The position numbers were made by a program, and so were the translations under genes. Under the pieces are notes generated by a model, which had not been told where the DNA came from, ran no database searches, and saw only the letters and a program-made list of their open reading frames with translations. A DNA stretch of 10,242 nt from an uncultured Rikenellaceae bacterium (GTDB lineage Bacteria > Bacteroidota > Bacteroidia > Bacteroidales > Rikenellaceae): the NCBI GenBank assembly GCA_947074135.1, contig CAMTOL010000064.1, forward strand, positions 1 to 10,242. Direction: 5' to 3'. Shown in pieces: positions 1-4,870 of this stretch (positions within the stretch are counted from its first letter, which is position 1; every line of letters begins with the position of its first letter).

Positions 1-61
1 TCCCAAAATTTGCTAATCAAAATATAAAACCGTAAATTAGCATCGGTAAACTTTAACTTGA

Positions 62-175
62 AGACGTACAGAGTTTGAGTGCCAATACGATAACTCTCTT
101 GGTGGTTATCATATACGCTGGCGAGGGTCAGATAATAATTTTTATGAAGCCATAAGTAGTGATTTTAGCACATCG
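62..175 (+). pseudogene. Upstream coding remnant of the first GH43 gene, without a start codon
   Basis: The reading frame of the downstream GH43 gene stays open back to the TGA at 59-61, and the translation reads like protein, including GGYHIRWRGSDNNFYEAISS. This resembles the last blade of a beta-propeller or GH43-like domain that would precede the Ig-like domain. There is no ATG, GTG or TTG in this frame between 62 and 175. Further upstream the same frame is stopped at 14, 38, 47 and 59. Another frame reads VPIR at about 79-90, just before the good frame becomes protein-like, which would fit a frameshift there. I infer that the gene lost its N-terminal domain and signal peptide by truncation or frameshift. 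That this is coding is fairly secure; how it broke is not. Confidence 0.6.
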
Positions 176-1543
176 TTGCAAGCAGTTACATCTACCCAAT
201 TCACTCGAAAAGAGATTGATGCTGAAAGAACACCTGAAAATTCAGCCCAACAAAGTATTATTGCTCTTTCACGTAGCGAATACGAAAAAGTAACTCGCAA
301 ATTTACACCCCTCCAAAACGTTGGAGTAGCACCATTTGCTCCATTAGTAGTGCAGTCTGGAGAAGTGGTGGAGCTTCCTCAAAGAGCTATTGCAAATTAT
401 AACGATGGTTCGACCAAAGAGTTGGCAGTAGTTTGGAACGAAGATGAGGTTCTGGCTTTAGAAACAGCGACAAAAGGCACATATACAATCCACGGTACTA
501 TCGATCAACCTCAATATGCGTCGCCTCTGGTTCGAGGACGTGCAGATCCTTGGGTGTTCAAAGGTGAGGATAGTTACTACTATTTTACTGCCACCTATCC
601 AATGCAGAGTTATGACGATCCTCACGGACACGACCGAATAATTCTACGCCGTGCCACCACTGTCGAAGGGTTGGCAACAGCAGAAGAGATTGTTGTTTGG
701 GACGAAGATAATACAAAGAATAGTTTTCGCTGGATATGGGCTCCAGAAATTCACTATATAAATGGTGAGTGGGTAATTTTCTTCACTGCATCTGCCGAAA
801 AGAGTAATGTTTGGGGCATTCGTCCTCATATTATTACGTGTAACAGAGGCGATAAAAACCCAATGAACCCAGAATGTTGGGAAGTTGAAGCGAGTCGTAT
901 TAGACCTGTTTCTGTCGATAATACTTCGTTTTCTAACTTCTCGCTCGATATGACGCATTTTGTCAACAATGGGGTTCATTATGTGGTTTGGGCGCAAATT
1001 ATGGGGCAGTCAAGTCTAGCAATAGCTTCTGTTGATGCAATGGATTTATCGCAACTTACCAGTCCATATACACTGTTAACCAAGCCTGAATATGCTTGGG
1101 AGTGGGACAAAGAGTGGGTAAACGAGGCTGCTGCCGTAATTCACAAAAACGACAAGATTTACCTTGTGTTTTCAGCCTCCTCGGTCAATCATACCTACTG
1201 TGTTGGGCTGCTTTATGCCGATAAAGACTCTGATTTACTCGATCCTAATTCGTGGACAAAGGTTCGTTATCCTATTCTGTCGTCCGAGGATTTGCCAGTT
1301 GAACAGAACGGACCTGGGCACAATTCATTTACTGTTGACAAATATGGTAATCCTATCATTATTTTCCACGCACGTAATCCGAGCGAAGACCCGACAGGAG
1401 GTGGACTTTATGATGCAGGTCGTCACGCATTTGTCAAGGGCGTAAACTTCGCTTTTGATGGCACGCCGATTCTATATCTGACCCCTGAACAGGAGTTAGA
1501 CCCAAAGTACAAAGCGGTTAGTATTGAAGTTACTATAAAATAA
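176..1543 (+). CDS. Glycoside hydrolase family 43 protein with Ig-like domain, 5' end probably missing
   Basis: This is a probable arabinan- or arabinoxylan-side-chain hydrolase, likely an alpha-L-arabinofuranosidase; substrate is inferred from family resemblance only. Numbering from the TTG at 176, residues 48-113 form a bacterial Ig-like (Big_4-type) domain with the DGSTKE and GTYTIHG signatures. Residues 120-440 are the GH43 five-bladed propeller. The three expected acids are visible: D124 in RADPW (base), D258 in LDMTHF (pKa modulator) and E317 in VNEAAAV (acid). H382 in GPGHNSF is the conserved central His. The usual GP after the catalytic Glu is AA here. The TTG is merely the first allowed codon, because coding sequence continues upstream to about 62. 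As it stands no signal peptide is encoded, which is odd for an enzyme that should be exported. A GH43 lipoprotein gene follows after 33 bases on the same strand. It is either a pseudogene or a truncated gene; family assignment is secure. Confidence 0.8.
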   Translation: MQAVTSTQFTRKEIDAERTPENSAQQSIIALSRSEYEKVTRKFTPLQNVGVAPFAPLVVQSGEVVELPQRAIANYNDGSTKELAVVWNEDEVLALETATKGTYTIHGTIDQPQYASPLVRGRADPWVFKGEDSYYYFTATYPMQSYDDPHGHDRIILRRATTVEGLATAEEIVVWDEDNTKNSFRWIWAPEIHYINGEWVIFFTASAEKSNVWGIRPHIITCNRGDKNPMNPECWEVEASRIRPVSVDNTSFSNFSLDMTHFVNNGVHYVVWAQIMGQSSLAIASVDAMDLSQLTSPYTLLTKPEYAWEWDKEWVNEAAAVIHKNDKIYLVFSASSVNHTYCVGLLYADKDSDLLDPNSWTKVRYPILSSEDLPVEQNGPGHNSFTVDKYGNPIIIFHARNPSEDPTGGGLYDAGRHAFVKGVNFAFDGTPILYLTPEQELDPKYKAVSIEVTIK

Positions 1544-1576
1544 TATATATTATCCTAAATAACGTTATAAAATAGA

Positions 1577-2581
1577 ATGATGAAGAAAAATATTTTTACT
1601 TTATTTGCAGTTACTATTGCGGTTTTCAATATTGGTTGTTCACCAAATGCTAATATCGACGAGTTTCTAATTTCCATCGACTCAATATACCTTAGCGACC
1701 CGTTTATTCTAGCCGATTCTGCAACGCAAATGTACTATATGACCGGTACACGAGGTAAAGTTTGGAAAAGTAAGGATTTGAAAATGTGGAGTGAACCATT
1801 TGATGTTGTTGAGGTGGATACTACGTCGTGGATGGGGGCAGATCCTGAGATATGGGCAGCTGAAATCCATAAATATAACGGTAAGTACTACTATTTCGCA
1901 ACTTTTACCAACAAAAAAGTAATAATTGATACCGTTGACAATATTCCTATTGAAAGACGTGCTAGTCACATACTTGTTAGCGATAAAGCAGAAGGACCAT
2001 ATCGTCCAATGGCTGATTCAACCTATCTTCCTGCCAACCAACCGACGCTTGATGGTACTTTTTGGGTTGACACTGATAATAAACCATATATGATATATTG
2101 TTATGAGTGGCTTCAAAACCAAAATGGTACAATGGAGTCTATCGAATTAAAGCCTGACTTGAGTGGTTCGGTAGGAGATTTTAGACTGCTATTTAGAGCG
2201 AGTGACTCGCCTTGGAGTAGGGAGAAGTATCGAAACGAGGAGCTTGGTTTTAATCGTGTTACTGACGGCCCTTATCTCTTTAGGACCGAGAGTGGGCGAT
2301 TGGGTATGATCTGGACTAGTTGGATTTATGATATTTACACTCAGGGTGTTGTCTATTCGACAGACGGCACACTTAGTGGTGAATGGATTCACGAAGCGGA
2401 GCCTATTACTCCACCTAACTTTGGTCACGGTATGTTGTTCAAGACTTTCGAGGGTAGAGATTTGATGTCGGTTCACAGCCATCGCAACGATAAAGGTAAT
2501 TTTGTTCGCATACCTTGTTTTTTCGAGGTTGATTACTCTGGCGATAGATTAGAGGTTGGTCAGCGTTATATGCCTATGTAA
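1577..2581 (+). CDS. GH43 family lipoprotein
   Basis: A predicted envelope-anchored glycoside hydrolase of family 43. Residues 1-21 form a lipoprotein signal: MMKK, a hydrophobic stretch, then Cys21 in NIGCS, a slightly loose lipobox. The propeller follows, with D41 in LSDPFIL as the likely base and D159 in TLDGTFW as the likely second acid. VTDGPYL supplies D230 where the usual GH43 EGP motif would give the Glu general acid. H284 in FGHGM is the probable central His. Close relatives that I remember from Bacteroides also carry DGP at this place, so it is probably a subfamily trait and not a mutation. Length (334 residues) is complete for a one-domain GH43. Two adjacent ATGs (1577, 1580) give the same product in practice, and no Shine-Dalgarno site is seen. 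It probably shares a transcript with the GH43 gene before it. Substrate is unknown, with arabinose- or xylose-containing glycans most likely. Confidence 0.87.
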   Translation: MMKKNIFTLFAVTIAVFNIGCSPNANIDEFLISIDSIYLSDPFILADSATQMYYMTGTRGKVWKSKDLKMWSEPFDVVEVDTTSWMGADPEIWAAEIHKYNGKYYYFATFTNKKVIIDTVDNIPIERRASHILVSDKAEGPYRPMADSTYLPANQPTLDGTFWVDTDNKPYMIYCYEWLQNQNGTMESIELKPDLSGSVGDFRLLFRASDSPWSREKYRNEELGFNRVTDGPYLFRTESGRLGMIWTSWIYDIYTQGVVYSTDGTLSGEWIHEAEPITPPNFGHGMLFKTFEGRDLMSVHSHRNDKGNFVRIPCFFEVDYSGDRLEVGQRYMPM

Positions 2582-2863
2582 TAGTTTTTTAAAATAGACG
2601 AAAAAGATTATTGTCAGGTATTCCAGTTTTGGTAATATATATCATTTCTAAATCTGTAATGTATATCGTTGAAAATTTCCTCTTTTTTGGCACAGCTTGT
2701 CATTGTTCTGGTATATCTCATTCGCATATCAAAAGTTGTACGAAGTCAAGAGTGTTTATTTTGATTTTGATTTTTTGGATAATCAGTTAGTGTTTTTCAA
2801 AATCGAAGCAAGTAAATAGAATATAATAGATTTGATTCGTGGAGTTTAGAACCAACATATACA
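2582..2863. other. Intergenic stretch with no supported gene
   Basis: AT-rich sequence after the GH43 lipoprotein gene. It holds only very short open frames, of 43 codons on + (2659-2790) and 35 codons on - (2614-2721), neither with recognisable motifs. No tRNA-like fold or insertion sequence end is clear. The only possible signal is a -7-type promoter box at 2827-2834, listed separately. Confidence 0.5.
2827..2834 (+). promoter_or_regulatory. Possible Bacteroidota -7 promoter box
   Basis: TAGATTTG matches the Bacteroidota -7 consensus TAnnTTTG exactly. A good -33 TTTG element at the expected distance is not seen; the nearest candidate is a T-run at 2793-2797. Transcription from here would start near 2840 and meet the hairpin at 2864 almost at once. 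The match is short and could be chance. Confidence 0.25.
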
Positions 2864-2903
2864 ACAGAAGCGACCGAAGTAATTCGGTCGCTTCTGTATT
2901 TTC
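2864..2903 (+). terminator. Strong hairpin, probable rho-independent terminator
   Basis: ACAGAAGCGACCGAA (2864-2878) and TTCGGTCGCTTCTGT (2883-2897) form a perfect 15-bp stem with a GTAA loop, followed by ATTTTC. The short T-run favours + strand termination, and the - strand side has no comparable run. It lies 283 bases after the GH43 lipoprotein gene. It either ends a long 3' untranslated region or a separate short RNA. It also shields the convergent - strand genes from read-through. Confidence 0.75.
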
Positions 2904-2956
2904 AACTTCTGACTTGAGCTTTGGACAAGAGTGTCAGATATATACTGGAAAACAAG

Positions 2957-3094
2957 TTAAGAAACGATTAATAATCTTTGGTTGTTTATTATTAGTTTGC
3001 AATAGAACTCATCTAAAGTCATATTGCCCTGATGTGAATGCCTCCTTCTCTTGTTATACCAACACCCTATATATTCAAAGACTTCAAACCTCAT
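2957..3094 (-). pseudogene. IS3-family OrfB transposase C-terminal fragment
   Basis: Starting directly at the OrfA stop (ATGA overlap), a 45-codon frame reads VFEYIGCWYNKRRRHSHQG and then NMTLDEF. This is the well-known C-terminal signature of IS3 transposases (FeYIe.fYN.kRrHSalGy.tPeeF). About 200 or more residues of the rve/DDE integrase domain that should precede it are missing. The join to OrfA therefore results from an internal deletion. The fragment cannot catalyse transposition. Confidence 0.75.
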
Positions 3095-3373
3095 CTTTTT
3101 GCTGCAATTAACTTTTTAATATCTCCAGATTCAACTCTTTTTTTAACTATGCGTAACTCCTTAATCTCCCTTTGTTCATATGTCAATCGCCCCACACCTC
3201 TATCGGGAAAGCTATTAGCTTCATAGTTATTAGATTCTATCCGCCATTTGGATAGCTGGCTGCATTGCGCAATACGATTTATTAAGCATATCATTATTTG
3301 CCAATTTTGATGTATTTTCTGCTAAATTGCTTATGCTTCCATCAATCTTTGGTCATATACTGATTCTTCTCAT
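3091..3373 (-). pseudogene. IS3-family OrfA fragment, frameshifted
   Basis: A likely original start is the ATG at 3371-3373 (MRRIS). YDQR, the typical OrfA opening, then appears in another frame from 3357, and that frame is stopped soon after. From about 3294 the frame is open again and reads LSKWRIESNNYE, SFPDRGVGRLTYEQREIKEL and KRVESGDIKKLIAAKR. These match, in order, the end of the helix-turn-helix (KWR), the linker (SFP.xG..LT) and the leucine-zipper tail ending in the DILKKA-like motif of IS3 OrfA. The helix-turn-helix region itself looks frameshifted and partly lost. It ends at the TGA at 3091-3093. It is non-functional as read. Confidence 0.68.
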
Positions 3374-3422
3374 ACTGAATGACAGTGGATTATCTAACAA
3401 AAATCATAAATCTGGTGCTAAC

Positions 3423-4250
3423 TTATTTCCCAGTTTTTGTTAGTCCGTCTGTGATATCACGTAGCTCTTTGTATGGAATTGTAATCATCATTGGACCATA
3501 ATAATATGGAGCAATGTCATAAGTTTGATATACGACAAGAACTCCCTTTGCGGTAAGTCCAATCTCTTGAGGGAGAGGCAGATTTGCAAGTTCAACAAAT
3601 AGTCCGGTCTCTTCTTTCAATGCGTTTTTACTCCAACCATACTCTCTGCACATATATTTTACTACCTTGTCCATAAAATAGGTGGTGTCAACTATAGCCT
3701 TGTCAATATTAAGCTTCTCTCCAGTTGAGATGACATAGTTGCTGATGTTAATTAATGTATTACCGTGAGCCCCTCCAGTGAATGTATAGTTCTTTTGAAT
3801 AAGTGAGATAATTTGAGTGTTTGAGTAGATTGACCACTCACTATAGAGATTGAAAATTGCAGGAGTGTCACTCTCCTCCCCCAACAAGCTAATCTCTTTG
3901 GCTTTTTGGAGAGCTAAAATCTCTAACTTCTCGGGCGACATTGGTATTGGATAGGCGTCGAGCATTTCAATAGTTTGGTCATCATCAAGGAGTGAACTTG
4001 CTATCGAGCGACAAGCCTCTGTATTAAATTTTTGTGTTAGTTTAAGCGACGTTTCATTGTTGTTGTCCGTAATAGGAATTTGGGGCAAACTAATTGCAAT
4101 GTCGATTTCATCGGCTACATACTCAATAAATCTATCCTCAATAATAATCTTATTGTTTACTACGTGCGTCTTTTGTGCAGATGTTGAGTTGGCAATAAGA
4201 GATAAAGTTACAATTGATATTAGTGTTAGATAGCCTTTTGTTATTTTCAT
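3423..4250 (-). CDS. Secreted DUF3298 (RsiV/PdaC C-terminal-like) protein
   Basis: A 275-residue exported protein of unknown exact function. Residues 1-25 are a Sec signal peptide (MKITKGYLTLISIVTLSLI, then cleavage after NSTSA). The C-terminal half carries DUF3298 hallmarks: TGGAHGNT at 158-165 followed by a VISTGEKLNIDKAI-type strand and turn, and GLTAKGVLVVYQTYDIAPYY near 231-250 ahead of IPYKEL. The part before this corresponds to the DUF4163-like portion. This architecture is known from the RsiV anti-sigma factor ectodomain and from PdaC, where it binds lysozyme or peptidoglycan-type ligands. No transmembrane anchor or catalytic domain is seen, so function stays open. I prefer the ATG at 4250 because it begins the signal peptide. 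The frame extends to a TTG at 4322, overlapping aroK, but that would bury the signal peptide. It is the last gene of the - strand run, 64 bases after aroK, and no terminator is visible after it. Confidence 0.8.
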   Translation of the reverse strand: MKITKGYLTLISIVTLSLIANSTSAQKTHVVNNKIIIEDRFIEYVADEIDIAISLPQIPITDNNNETSLKLTQKFNTEACRSIASSLLDDDQTIEMLDAYPIPMSPEKLEILALQKAKEISLLGEESDTPAIFNLYSEWSIYSNTQIISLIQKNYTFTGGAHGNTLINISNYVISTGEKLNIDKAIVDTTYFMDKVVKYMCREYGWSKNALKEETGLFVELANLPLPQEIGLTAKGVLVVYQTYDIAPYYYGPMMITIPYKELRDITDGLTKTGK

Positions 4251-4314
4251 AGCCTTTAGGATTTTTGTTTTATTATTATGTAAATTTAAACAAATTATCT
4301 GTATTTCAATGGCA

Positions 4315-4833
4315 TTATGCAAATTTAGGATGATACTTTATAGCGTTAATCAGCTTTTGTCCATCGCGCGATGGACTATCAACTATTATTTGTGCTTGGT
4401 TGTAGAAAGGCTCTCTTTCTTCGAGTTTTTTGTGAGCAAACTCCTCAATCTGTTTTTGATTCATTCCTGCGATTAGTGGTCTAGGATTTTTTGAAACAGC
4501 GAGTCTTGCGCTAAGTTGTGCTGGAGTGTGTTTTAGGTAGATTGTAACTCCGCAACTATTCATAAAGTCCATATTGTCGACAGTGCAGGGAGTACCTCCT
4601 CCAGTCGATATTATTGTATCTCCACCCAACTCGCAGATTTCTCTGAGGTATCTTCTCTCCATCTCTCTAAAAGTGTTTTCTCCACACGATGAGAAAATTT
4701 CGGGAATTGTTTTGTTCTCTTTTTTAACTATATACAGACCTAATTCTAGAAAATTGTATCCATGTTCTGTATCTACTTTTGTCCCAATTGTGGTTTTGCC
4801 AGACCCCATAATCCCTATCAAAAAGATCCGCAT
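4315..4833 (-). CDS. aroK: Shikimate kinase, with altered DxD motif
   Basis: Phosphorylates shikimate with ATP to shikimate 3-phosphate in the chorismate pathway for aromatic amino acids; cytoplasmic. Seen in the 172 residues: a P-loop GIMGSGKTT (7-15), FREME with R56, STGGG (76-80), the lid PRPL with R118, and EREPFY with R140. All fit shikimate kinase and its usual length. The conserved DxD after beta-2, which binds magnesium and shikimate, reads LELG here, so both Asp residues are replaced (E30, G32). The preceding helix is also unusual (TKVDTEHGYNF instead of the common GKxLA type). It may be weakly active, changed in substrate, or drifting toward loss. The gene lies 37 bases after parC with an A-rich leader and no Shine-Dalgarno site, and probably belongs to the parEC transcript. 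Family assignment is secure; activity is not. Confidence 0.88.
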   Translation of the reverse strand: MRIFLIGIMGSGKTTIGTKVDTEHGYNFLELGLYIVKKENKTIPEIFSSCGENTFREMERRYLREICELGGDTIISTGGGTPCTVDNMDFMNSCGVTIYLKHTPAQLSARLAVSKNPRPLIAGMNQKQIEEFAHKKLEEREPFYNQAQIIVDSPSRDGQKLINAIKYHPKFA

Positions 4834-4870
4834 AGTTTTGTTTAGATTTAATTTTTTTTGAATATCAACT

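Larger units (their letters stand above)
2932..3384 (-). mobile_element. Degenerate IS3-family insertion sequence remnant
   Basis: On the - strand this stretch reads the end of an IS3 OrfA and then, after a deletion, the end of an IS3 OrfB. The DDE integrase core between them is absent, so the element cannot move by itself. Both putative ends begin TGTCA when read inward (2932-2936 on +, 3384-3380 on -). They share only loose similarity after that, so the limits are tentative. No convincing target duplication flanks it. The element appears to be an old insertion that decayed in the gap between the convergent gene groups. Confidence 0.72.

Noticed and set aside
644..997. 117-codon open frame on the - strand inside the first GH43 gene
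   Set aside because: It lies opposite a strongly supported GH43 domain and shows no motif of its own; it is a mirror frame.
2614..2721. 35-codon - strand open frame (ends RNDIYYQNWNT)
   Set aside because: The composition is protein-like, but it is too short and matches nothing I recognise; a decayed fragment cannot be excluded.
2659..2790. 43-codon + strand open frame after the GH43 lipoprotein gene
   Set aside because: Low-complexity, T-rich 3' half, no motif and no sign of conservation; indistinguishable from chance in AT-rich sequence.
2623..2958. Possible inverted repeat between TTCCAGT...ATATATCA at 2623-2646 and the IS right end near 2934-2952
   Set aside because: The match needs an internal gap and is mostly AT; not strong enough to call an IS end.
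2839..3111. 90-codon + strand open frame across the hairpin and IS remnant
   Set aside because: It crosses the terminator-type hairpin and runs opposite the OrfB tail, with no ATG-like start context or motif.
4250..4322. Longer 299-residue version of the DUF3298 protein starting at TTG 4322
   Set aside because: It would overlap aroK and place 24 residues before a clear signal peptide that begins at ATG 4250.
4574..4861. 95-codon + strand open frame opposite aroK
   Set aside because: Mirror of a gene with a full set of shikimate kinase motifs.
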